The position numbers and the translations under genes are program-made. From Chitinophaga pinensis (GTDB taxonomy: Bacteria > Bacteroidota > Bacteroidia > M30B66), in assembly GCA_943333015.1 (NCBI GenBank), contig CALQRR010000126.1:1-5715 (forward strand): a stretch of DNA of 5,715 nt, given 5' to 3'. This document shows positions 1 to 5,715 of the stretch, piece after piece. Position 1 is the first letter of the stretch. The number at the start of each line of letters is the position of its first letter. Below the pieces are notes generated by a model, which saw only the letters and a program-made list of their open reading frames with translations, searched no databases and was not told the origin of the DNA.

Positions 1-568
1 GCACAATGTCTTCACGCGTGGTCAGATCAGCTGTCGCGGTGAGTGCGATCACGGGAACCTCTGGGAAATGCGCTTTCAATCCTTGCAGACGCGTATATTC
101 TGGACGAAAATCATGACCCCAGCTGGAGATGCAATGGGCTTCATCAATGGCAAACAAGGACCATTTCACGTCCTTCATGAAGGTGTTGATCAGCACTTGC
201 AGACGTTCGGGGGAAACGTACAGCAATTTCAGATTTCCGTTTCGGCACGCCTCTATGATGTCGAACTCTTCTTCCGATGACGTGCCGCTGTTCCAGGATG
301 CAGCGGCAATACCGTTGGTACGAAGCGCATCAACCTGATCTTTCATCAGCGATAGCAAGGGTGAAACGACCAGCGCGGTGCCTGCTTTCATCAATGCCGG
401 AACTTGAAAGCAAACCGATTTACCTCCACCGGTTGGCATTAGAACAAGGCAATCAACGCCGGAACATACGGTTTCAATAATCTCTTCCTGTAAAGGCCGG
501 AAGTCGGAATAACCAAAATGTGTTTGTAATACTTCTGCAGCGGAAACTGCAAGGGAGATAGGAGGCAT
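1..568 (-). CDS. recQ: RecQ-family ATP-dependent DNA helicase, N-terminal part (runs off left edge)
   Basis: Superfamily 2 3'->5' DNA helicase that unwinds forked or recombination intermediates in DNA repair. Only the first 189 residues, most of the first RecA-like lobe, are present; lobe 2, the zinc-binding/winged-helix RQC region and any HRDC domain lie beyond base 1. The visible motifs are in the RecQ order: motif 0 around residues 18-30 (FGYSDFRPLQEE), Walker A PTGGGKS at 45-51, motif Ia SPLLSLMKDQ at 69-78, YVSPERL at 117-123, the Walker B box DEAH at 142-145 followed directly by the RecQ-specific aromatic-rich loop CISSWGHDFRPEY (146-158), and motif III ALTATA at 175-180. The start is well fixed: an in-frame TGA lies three codons upstream of the ATG at 568-566, and motif 0 sits at the usual distance from it. 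No strong Shine-Dalgarno sequence is seen, as is usual in Bacteroidota. It lies 120 bp downstream of lolD on the same strand, so co-transcription is possible but unproven. The family call is secure; the exact paralogue is not resolvable from this part. Confidence 0.95.
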   Translation of the reverse strand, partial: MPPISLAVSAAEVLQTHFGYSDFRPLQEEIIETVCSGVDCLVLMPTGGGKSVCFQVPALMKAGTALVVSPLLSLMKDQVDALRTNGIAAASWNSGTSSEEEFDIIEACRNGNLKLLYVSPERLQVLINTFMKDVKWSLFAIDEAHCISSWGHDFRPEYTRLQGLKAHFPEVPVIALTATADLTTREDIV

Positions 569-681
569 AACTCTTCATAGTTTAAATGAGGAGGAACGAA
601 CTATCCGAAACGAATGACAAGTTTACACGGTTTGCTGTTCAGTAAAATGTCATATCTGCCACAAATACTCGGGCAGTGAAT

Positions 682-700
682 AAAAAAATCAGGCTTCCTG
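682..700 (-). terminator. Possible weak intrinsic terminator at the end of lolD
   Basis: On the minus strand the last codons of lolD form a short hairpin (CAGG-AAG-CCTG, 4-bp stem) overlapping the TGA stop. A run of seven T follows (plus-strand A at 682-688). The T-run is good but the stem is very short, so this may only attenuate transcription into recQ or be chance. Confidence 0.25.
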
Positions 701-1348
701 CTCAAAGCGGCCGTCAACCATCACTAACCTGCGATCGGCCATGCGCGCCAGTTCTTCGTTATGAGTTACAATGACAATTGTTTGCCCAAGTTCCCGTTGT
801 AATTCGAAAAATAGGGCGTGCAGTTCTTTGGCATTGTGCGAATCCAGATTTCCACTCGGTTCATCGGCCAGAAGCAATTTGGGTTTATTCATTAAAGCAC
901 GTGCGACGGCAACGCGTTGTTGTTCACCTCCCGAAAGTGTTGCTGGCTTGGCATCCATTCGATCTTGCAACCCTAACCGTTCTAAAAGTTCCTGAGCCCG
1001 TTTTTCCAATTCTCCCCGCGTTTTTCCGGCAATCATGCCTGGAATCATCACATTTTCAATAGAGGTAAATTCGGGTAATAACTGATGAAACTGAAAGATG
1101 AAGCCACTATGCTGATTGCGAAATGCAGATAACTTTCTGTCATTCAGCAGGGTGGGTTTCTCTCCATCAAAATCGAGTTCTCCGCCATCTGGGCGTTCCA
1201 GAGTACCAAGGATTTGTAAAAAAGTGGTCTTACCCGCACCGGAAGCGCCAACAATGGACACTACTTCTCCTGTGCGGATCTCAAGATCAACTCCCTTCAA
1301 CACCTGAAGGCCACCAAAGGACTTTGTTATAGATTTAGCGCTTATCAT
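689..1348 (-). CDS. lolD: LolD-type ABC transporter ATP-binding protein
   Basis: Complete 219-residue ABC ATPase of the LolD/MacB group. In LolCDE it powers release of lipoproteins from the inner membrane to the carrier LolA; it acts on the cytoplasmic face with LolC/E-type permeases, none of which is in this window. All ATPase motifs are intact: Walker A GASGAGKT at 34-41, Q-loop Gln86 in the stretch [18 protein letters not shown] (83-100), which is typical of LolD-like proteins, signature LSGGEQQR at 138-145, Walker B LLLADE at 158-163, D-loop SGNLD at 165-169 and the switch His196 in VTHNEE. The length is close to E. coli LolD (about 233 residues). The ATG lies inside the 3' end of the upstream gene (14-bp overlap), which suggests translational coupling and one mRNA. 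LolD, MacB-ATPase and FtsE-like proteins are similar; the EFTSIENV and SGGEQQR context favours LolD, but without the permease the substrate is inferred. Confidence 0.88.
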   Translation of the reverse strand: MISAKSITKSFGGLQVLKGVDLEIRTGEVVSIVGASGAGKTTFLQILGTLERPDGGELDFDGEKPTLLNDRKLSAFRNQHSGFIFQFHQLLPEFTSIENVMIPGMIAGKTRGELEKRAQELLERLGLQDRMDAKPATLSGGEQQRVAVARALMNKPKLLLADEPSGNLDSHNAKELHALFFELQRELGQTIVIVTHNEELARMADRRLVMVDGRFEQEA

Positions 1349-1898
1349 TCCCGGAAATCAGCTCCGATAGCATCTGCAGACGTTCTTTCCAAAACGTTCG
1401 CATGACTTCGGCTCTTGCTGCGTCGGCTAATTTAGTGTGTTGAAGCGTTACCTGACATTTTTCAGCACTCTTTCCGTTGAAATTCGCAACAAGGACCTCG
1501 TCTTGTTCGAGTTGAAAACGAATATTTTTTCCCGGATTGTGTTTGATAAGCTGCATGTTTACTAGAAATGCAGATTTCCGAACATCCGGTTCAGTAAAGA
1601 AACTTTCCAGCACATGCATCCCAACATTATATGTACGGGTAGATGTGATTTCATATCCCTCGGGATATATAGAACCGGTTTCTGTGTCATGTAACAGCAA
1701 GAAATGGTGAACTAAATGCTCCGCATCACATTCCTGCATCATGTAGTTTGTTGAAAGAAACTGAATGAGCTTGTTCTTTGATGGTGGTAGAATTTTTTGG
1801 GCACTTAGAATGTCCATCGACACTTGCATCTTTTTCCCCAGGATGCGTTGCGATGGTTTAGCCAATTCCAGTGCCGAGAAGGTAGATTCCCGGAACAT
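1335..1898 (-). CDS. Hypothetical protein, 187 aa, overlapping lolD
   Basis: I do not recognise this protein. It is 187 residues long with no signal peptide, no hydrophobic segment long enough to span a membrane and no obvious catalytic motif, so it is probably cytoplasmic. The middle (about 62-150) alternates hydrophobic and polar stretches ([19 protein letters not shown]) and looks beta-rich. The C-terminus (about 157-181, ending [13 protein letters not shown]) looks like a long amphipathic helix. There are two cysteines (57, 148) and no metal-binding cluster. The ATG at 1898 is the first ATG after an in-frame TAA near 1979; a GTG eleven codons upstream is possible, and Met24 or Met28 could be internal starts. 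Its last 14 bp overlap the start of lolD, which supports it being a real translated gene in an operon with lolD. A role in lipoprotein transport cannot be inferred from position alone. Confidence 0.75.
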   Translation of the reverse strand: MFRESTFSALELAKPSQRILGKKMQVSMDILSAQKILPPSKNKLIQFLSTNYMMQECDAEHLVHHFLLLHDTETGSIYPEGYEITSTRTYNVGMHVLESFFTEPDVRKSAFLVNMQLIKHNPGKNIRFQLEQDEVLVANFNGKSAEKCQVTLQHTKLADAARAEVMRTFWKERLQMLSELISGNDKR

Positions 1899-1949
1899 TG
1901 TGTGGTGTTGATTTGTGAACTGTAAATAGACACTGGTTCAGGAGGTTTT

Positions 1950-1997
1950 ATGCAGTGTACGACATTCGAATATTCACATTACAATGTTTATAAATAG
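1950..1997 (+). CDS. Candidate 15-codon leader ORF upstream of sucC
   Basis: A short reading frame (ATG at 1950, TAG at 1995-1997) preceded by a perfect AGGAGG at 1940-1945, four bases before the ATG. The encoded peptide (MQCTTFEYSHYNVYK) has no recognisable family. Its TAG stop overlaps the AGGAG that precedes the next short ORF at 2010. The good ribosome-binding site is the only support, and such sequences also arise by chance. If transcription starts at the promoter proposed at 2041-2067, this ORF would not be on the sucC mRNA. Confidence 0.2.
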   Translation: MQCTTFEYSHYNVYK

Positions 1998-2009
1998 GAG
2001 TTATCACCT

Positions 2010-2090
2010 ATGCTTAAATTTCTCCTTCAGTTTCCTACAATTGCTTCAAGTAAATCACCTACTTTTGCCACCAAATTCAAGCCGACATGA
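2010..2090 (+). CDS. Candidate 26-codon leader ORF overlapping the sucC start
   Basis: A short ORF starting with ATG at 2010, nine bases after AGGAG (1996-2000). It begins MLKFLLQFPTIASS and then becomes Ser/Thr/Lys rich. Its TGA (2088-2090) overlaps the sucC ATG (2087-2089) as ATGA, the classic geometry of translational coupling. It is in the same frame as the 1950-1997 ORF, separated only by the TAG and four sense codons. It could couple ribosomes onto sucC, which has no Shine-Dalgarno sequence of its own, or the overlap could be chance. No family is recognised. Confidence 0.27.
   Translation: MLKFLLQFPTIASSKSPTFATKFKPT
2041..2067 (+). promoter_or_regulatory. Candidate Bacteroidota-type promoter for sucC
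   Basis: TACTTTTG at 2060-2067 matches the Bacteroidota -7 consensus TAnnTTTG at every fixed position. A TTG at 2041-2043 is a possible -33 element with a 16-bp spacer, slightly shorter than usual. Transcription would start near 2074, giving a 5' leader of only about a dozen bases. A weaker alternative -7 box, TAAATTTC, lies at 2015-2022 but has no obvious TTG upstream. Confidence 0.4.
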
Positions 2091-3277
2091 ACATTCACGA
2101 ATACCAGGGTAAGTCCATTCTTAAACGCTTCGGCGTTGGTATTCAGGAGGGTATAGTTGCCGAAACTCCTGAAGAAGCGGTTGAAGCCGCCAAACTTTTG
2201 CAACAGCAAACCGGTACAGGTTGGTGGGTTGTTAAAGCGCAGATCCACGCAGGTGGCCGCGGTAAAGGTGGTGGAGTGAAACTTGCAAAATCACTGGATG
2301 AAGTGAAGGAAATTGCAGGTAAGATTTTGGGAATGACGCTTGTAACGCCACAAACTGGTCCAGAAGGAAAGTTTGTTCGCAAGATTTTAGTTGCTCAGGA
2401 TGTCTATTATCCTGGGGCAGAACCAACCAAAGAATTTTACATGAGTGTGTTGCTCGATCGTCAAACAGGTCGCAACATCATCATTTATACGACTGAAGGT
2501 GGAATGGACATTGAAGAAGTTGCACATGCTACTCCGGAAAAAATCCTCCGCGAAGAAATTGATCCAAGTGTTGGTCTGCAAGGTTTTCAAGCAAGAAAAA
2601 TTGCCTACAACCTTGGACTTACTGGAGAGGCCAACAAGCAAATGGTGAAGTTCGTATCTGCACTTTACAAAGCATACGATTCCATTGACGCTTCTCAGTT
2701 TGAAATCAACCCGGTACTTAAAACTTCAGACAGTAAAATCATCGCTGTGGATGCTAAAGTAAACCTGGATGAGAACGGTCTTTTCCGTCATCCGGATATT
2801 TTAGAAATGCGCGATGTAACCGAAGAAGATGCAACCGAAGTGGAAGCAGGTGAACACAATCTGAACTATGTGAAGCTCGATGGAAACATCGGTTGCATGG
2901 TTAACGGTGCAGGTTTGGCCATGGCTACTATGGATATCATCAAACTCGCCGGTGGAGATCCTGCCAACTTCCTCGATGTAGGTGGTACGGCGGATGCTGC
3001 TCGCGTAGAACAAGCATTCCGAATCATCCTCAAAGACGAGAATGTTAAAGCAATCCTGGTAAATATTTTCGGTGGTATCGTGCGTTGCGACCGCGTTGCT
3101 CAGGGAATTGTGGATGCTTACAACAATATTGGAGAGATTCGTGTTCCTATTATTGTCCGCCTTCAGGGTACCAATGCTGTTGAAGCAAAACGTATCATTG
3201 ACGAATCCGGACTTCGTGTTAAATCTGTCATCCTACTACAGGAAGCTGCTGATAGCGTCAAAGAAGTACTGGCCTGA
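2087..3277 (+). CDS. sucC: Succinyl-CoA synthetase (ADP-forming) beta subunit
   Basis: Complete 396-residue beta subunit of succinyl-CoA ligase, the TCA-cycle enzyme that interconverts succinyl-CoA plus ADP/GDP and phosphate with succinate plus ATP/GTP. It acts in the cytoplasm with the alpha subunit SucD, which carries the phosphohistidine. The N-terminus MNIHEYQGK matches the family's conserved start, fixing the ATG. An ATP-grasp domain covers roughly residues 1-235: the nucleotide-binding HAGGRGKGGGVKL is at 55-66, and the metal ligands fall in EINP (206-209, Asn208) and at Asp222 in VDAKVNLD. The C-terminal CoA-ligase domain (about 250-396) has NIGCMVNGAGLAMATMD at 267-283, FLDVGGTAD at 295-303, NIFGGIVRCDRVA at 326-338 and RLQGTN at 358-363. 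The length is close to E. coli SucC (388). sucD does not follow; the gene is closed by a strong terminator, so it appears to be transcribed alone. A candidate promoter and short ORFs lie just upstream. ADP versus GDP preference cannot be read from sequence here. Confidence 0.98.
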   Translation: MNIHEYQGKSILKRFGVGIQEGIVAETPEEAVEAAKLLQQQTGTGWWVVKAQIHAGGRGKGGGVKLAKSLDEVKEIAGKILGMTLVTPQTGPEGKFVRKILVAQDVYYPGAEPTKEFYMSVLLDRQTGRNIIIYTTEGGMDIEEVAHATPEKILREEIDPSVGLQGFQARKIAYNLGLTGEANKQMVKFVSALYKAYDSIDASQFEINPVLKTSDSKIIAVDAKVNLDENGLFRHPDILEMRDVTEEDATEVEAGEHNLNYVKLDGNIGCMVNGAGLAMATMDIIKLAGGDPANFLDVGGTADAARVEQAFRIILKDENVKAILVNIFGGIVRCDRVAQGIVDAYNNIGEIRVPIIVRLQGTNAVEAKRIIDESGLRVKSVILLQEAADSVKEVLA

Positions 3278-3295
3278 TTCATTTAGGTTACAGTT

Positions 3296-3330
3296 AGAAA
3301 AGGCGCCCCTTAAAGGCGCCTTTTCTGTTT
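3296..3330 (+). terminator. Strong intrinsic terminator after sucC
   Basis: AGAAAAGGCGCC at 3296-3307 pairs perfectly with GGCGCCTTTTCT at 3315-3326, a 12-bp stem with a GC-rich core and a 7-base loop (CCTTAAA). A T-rich tail follows. It begins 18 bases after the sucC stop and separates sucC from the protease gene. The A-rich left arm means the structure could also work on the opposite strand, but no minus-strand gene ends here. Confidence 0.92.
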
Positions 3331-3375
3331 TATTACGGCCGATTCTTTGGTAACTTGCCTGTTCTAAATCATCAC

Positions 3376-5715
3376 ATGATTCAACGTTTTACATTTCTGC
3401 TTTTTTGTCTGATTGCCAACATAGTTGAGGCTCAGTCGGATTTTTTACCCGGGGAGTTTTTACTGCAACTGCGTGAAAATTCATCCGCCGCCATGCTTGA
3501 ACGTACCATACAAGCGGAGCATCCCGATTGGGAATTTCACGCTGTTCGTCCTATTTCACAACGTTTTCATATTTGGCTTTTTCAAGCACAGCCTGGACAG
3601 GAACGTCAACGGGTGGAGCTGCTCCGGAAACAAAAAGGAGTGCTTCTCGCGCAAGTGAACCATCATGTTCAGTTACGTTCCACCATTCCCACAGATCCTT
3701 CGTTTACCCAGCAATGGTCGCTGAACAATACTGGCCAGAACGGTGGAAGTGCAGGAGCCGATATTGACGCAACTGCCGCCTGGGATATCGCAACCGGCGG
3801 ACTTACCGTAGCTGGCGATACCATTGTAATTGCTGTAATCGATGGCGGATTTCAACTGGATCATCCCGATCTGATTCAGAATATTTTCATCAACCACAAT
3901 GAGATTCCAGGGAACGGTTTAGACGATGATGCCAACGGGTATGTGGATGATGTAAATGGTTGGGATGCCTACAGCAATGATGGGGTGTTGCCTTCCAGTC
4001 AGCATGGAACGCACGTTTCCGGTATCATCGGTGCACGTGGAAACAACGGAATTGGAATCACAGGTGTTAACTGGAATGCTAAAATATTACCGATTGCAGG
4101 TTCCTCCGCTAACGAAGCTACTGTTGTTGGTGCATATGCGTATGCTGCTGAAATGCGCATTCAGTATAACGAGTCCAATGGTCAGAAAGGCGCTTTTGTG
4201 GTTTCCACAAATTCTTCCTTTGGCGTTGATCAAGGCGATCCTGCTGATTTTCCTATCTGGTGTTCTTTTTATGATACGCTCGGCGCGTATGGGATCCTCA
4301 GTGCAGGAGCAACGGCAAATGCTAACTTTAATATTGATCAAACAGGCGATATTCCAACAGCATGTGTTTCTCAGTTTTTAATTGCAGTCACCAACAGCAC
4401 TAGCGCCGATATCAAATATACGAGTGCCGGATATGGTGTTCAATCCATCGATATTGCATCTCCCGGAACGGCCGTTTATTCGACTATCACGGGTTCTACC
4501 TATGCCAATTTAACGGGCACCTCCATGGCCACTCCGCATGTAGCCGGTGCTATCGGACTGATGTACAGCGCTGCCTGTGACCTGCTCATTGCCGATTACA
4601 AAACCAATCCAGGAGCTGTTGCTTTGCTGATGCGCAATTATCTGCTCAATGGTGCCGAACAATTGAGCGCACTTAATAATTTGGTGAACGGAAACCGACG
4701 ACTCAATTTACTTGGAGCATTGCAGCAGGTTCAGACCTACAATTGCGATCCGACCTCAGCTCCAAGTGTAGCATTCTCAGCATTAGGCCGCAGCGGTTGT
4801 CCAGGGTTGATAGTTAATTTTCAAAATCAAAGCACGTCTAATTCCACGAGCCTTGCTTGGGAATTTCCTGGCGGTACTCCTTCAACATCCTCACTGTCAA
4901 ATCCCGTAGTCGTATACAATACCTTGGGCGTTTTTCCAGTCCGGTTAATTGCTTCCAATGCCTTTGGTTTCGATACATTGGAAATGCCTAGTTATATTGA
5001 TGTAAACAATACCGGAACGCGTATTGTCTTTAATGAAACGTTCGAAACTGGAAACTTTGCCACAAACGGTTGGAACATTGAAAATCCTGATCAGGCCAAT
5101 GGTTGGGAAATAAGTACGGTTGCGGGATCTGCTCCCGGAACCAAAGCGGCTTCCATTCAAATCTTTAACAACCAAACATTAATTGGTCAGCGCGATGGGC
5201 TGATTAGTCCGGAATTCAACCTAGGCTCTACATCATCCAATGTGTTGTATTTCGAACATGCACATCGCCGGCGGGTAAGTTCTATTCGTGATTCATTGAT
5301 TCTCGCACTTTCGTATGACAACGGAATTAGCTGGACACGACTTGCAGCCTATGCTGAAGACGGTTTAGGTTCGTTTGCTACGGGAACGCTTACCACAAGT
5401 TCATTCATTCCATCGCTGACAACAAACTGGTGCACAGCCGCCACAACGGGGCCCGATTGTTTCAGCATCGATCTTTCTGCCTGGGATGGTTTTCCTTCGG
5501 TTAAAATTCGCTTCGAAGCATTCAATGCAGGAGGAAATAACATTTATGTTGATAATATCCGCGTTTCCGGAATTTGTTCTGAAACAGAGAGTCTGCCAAC
5601 GAGTGCTGATTTCTCGGTTCAATCAACCACCGTTTGTACCAATTCGCCTGTTTTGATTAATAACGCAAGTGCCAATGCAACGCAATATATCTGGTCGTTT
5701 GAAGGAGCAACACCA
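3376..5715 (+). CDS. Secreted subtilisin-like (S8) serine protease with PKD and jelly-roll modules, partial (runs off right edge)
   Basis: The first 780 residues of a large extracellular protease; no stop is reached. Residues 1-19 form a signal peptide (basic start, hydrophobic FTFLLFCLIANIV, likely cleavage VEA|QS). About 23-105 resemble a subtilase propeptide that would inhibit and help fold the enzyme, ending before DPSFTQQWSLNNTG. The S8 domain covers about 106-455 with an intact triad: Asp156 in VIAVIDGGF, His210 in SQHGTHVSG and Ser383 in GTSMATPHVAG. A calcium-loop-like DDDANGYVDD lies at 183-192. The segment aligning with the oxyanion-hole Asn reads SAGATAN (309-315), so Ala312 sits where Asn is expected. 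A PKD-type domain follows (about 463-545), then a MAM/concanavalin-like jelly-roll (about 550-733, starting FNETFETGNF and ending NNIYVDNIRVSG), and a second PKD-like domain begins near 744. This layout is typical of Bacteroidota secreted proteins that end in a type IX secretion sorting domain, which would lie past the window. The ATG at 3376 is chosen because it gives a well-formed signal peptide; no Shine-Dalgarno sequence is evident. It stands apart from sucC behind the terminator, and its promoter is not clear. Confidence 0.93.
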   Translation, partial: MIQRFTFLLFCLIANIVEAQSDFLPGEFLLQLRENSSAAMLERTIQAEHPDWEFHAVRPISQRFHIWLFQAQPGQERQRVELLRKQKGVLLAQVNHHVQLRSTIPTDPSFTQQWSLNNTGQNGGSAGADIDATAAWDIATGGLTVAGDTIVIAVIDGGFQLDHPDLIQNIFINHNEIPGNGLDDDANGYVDDVNGWDAYSNDGVLPSSQHGTHVSGIIGARGNNGIGITGVNWNAKILPIAGSSANEATVVGAYAYAAEMRIQYNESNGQKGAFVVSTNSSFGVDQGDPADFPIWCSFYDTLGAYGILSAGATANANFNIDQTGDIPTACVSQFLIAVTNSTSADIKYTSAGYGVQSIDIASPGTAVYSTITGSTYANLTGTSMATPHVAGAIGLMYSAACDLLIADYKTNPGAVALLMRNYLLNGAEQLSALNNLVNGNRRLNLLGALQQVQTYNCDPTSAPSVAFSALGRSGCPGLIVNFQNQSTSNSTSLAWEFPGGTPSTSSLSNPVVVYNTLGVFPVRLIASNAFGFDTLEMPSYIDVNNTGTRIVFNETFETGNFATNGWNIENPDQANGWEISTVAGSAPGTKAASIQIFNNQTLIGQRDGLISPEFNLGSTSSNVLYFEHAHRRRVSSIRDSLILALSYDNGISWTRLAAYAEDGLGSFATGTLTTSSFIPSLTTNWCTAATTGPDCFSIDLSAWDGFPSVKIRFEAFNAGGNNIYVDNIRVSGICSETESLPTSADFSVQSTTVCTNSPVLINNASANATQYIWSFEGATP

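Noticed and set aside
618..625. Minus-strand TAAACTTG as a separate recQ promoter
   Set aside because: It has one mismatch to the -7 consensus, but no convincing -33 TTG upstream on that strand, so it is too weak to list.
656..676. CTGCC/GGCAG inverted repeat between lolD and recQ
   Set aside because: A 5-bp stem with an 11-base loop and no T-run is not distinguishable from chance.
778..1062. Plus-strand frames opposite lolD
   Set aside because: They are shadows of the strongly conserved lolD coding sequence and resemble no protein family.
1965..1975. Overlapping small palindromes TTCGAA and GAATATTC in the divergent intergenic region
   Set aside because: They are 6 and 8 bp long, do not extend into a longer symmetric operator and match no regulator site I can name.
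2027..2248. 73-codon minus-strand frame across the sucC start
   Set aside because: It is antisense to the conserved sucC N-terminus, with no known motif and no supporting signals.
3342..3349. ATTCTTTG as a -7 element for the protease gene
   Set aside because: It matches only four of six fixed positions of TAnnTTTG and no TTG lies at a suitable distance upstream.
3956..4381. 141-codon open frame on the plus strand
   Set aside because: It lies wholly inside the protease gene in another frame, has no recognisable domain, and the protease frame carries the S8 motifs.

Overview
The window looks like chromosomal DNA of a member of the Bacteroidota, probably near the Flavobacteriia. Three things suggest this. 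The secreted subtilase carries PKD repeats and a jelly-roll module in the style common in that phylum. The confidently called starts mostly lack a Shine-Dalgarno sequence. A TAnnTTTG-type promoter element lies ahead of sucC. No marker fixes the genus.

Layout. The left third (1-1898) is a minus-strand cluster, transcribed right to left. It holds an unrecognised 187-residue protein (1898->1335), a LolD-type ABC ATPase whose start overlaps that gene by 14 bp (1348->689), a 120-bp gap with a possible weak terminator, and the N-terminal 189 residues of a RecQ helicase (568->off the left edge). A 188-bp divergent intergenic region (1899-2086) follows. It contains a candidate promoter for sucC and two short in-frame ORFs with unusually good Shine-Dalgarno sequences. 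The plus strand then carries sucC (2087-3277), the complete beta subunit of succinyl-CoA synthetase. It is closed by a strong 12-bp-stem intrinsic terminator, and sucD does not follow. The right end (3376-5715, open at the edge) is the first 780 residues of a large secreted S8 serine protease: signal peptide, propeptide, catalytic domain, PKD domain, jelly-roll/MAM-like module and the start of a second PKD domain.

The genes do not form one pathway. LolD serves outer-membrane lipoprotein sorting or a related MacB-type export system. RecQ serves DNA repair. SucC makes ATP in the TCA cycle. The protease is an extracellular enzyme, probably a type IX secretion substrate, but the C-terminal sorting domain that would show this lies outside the window. 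Nothing here amounts to a clearly new system. The points most worth a second look are the chained short ORFs before sucC, the apparent loss of the canonical oxyanion-hole Asn in the protease, and the unknown protein overlapping lolD.
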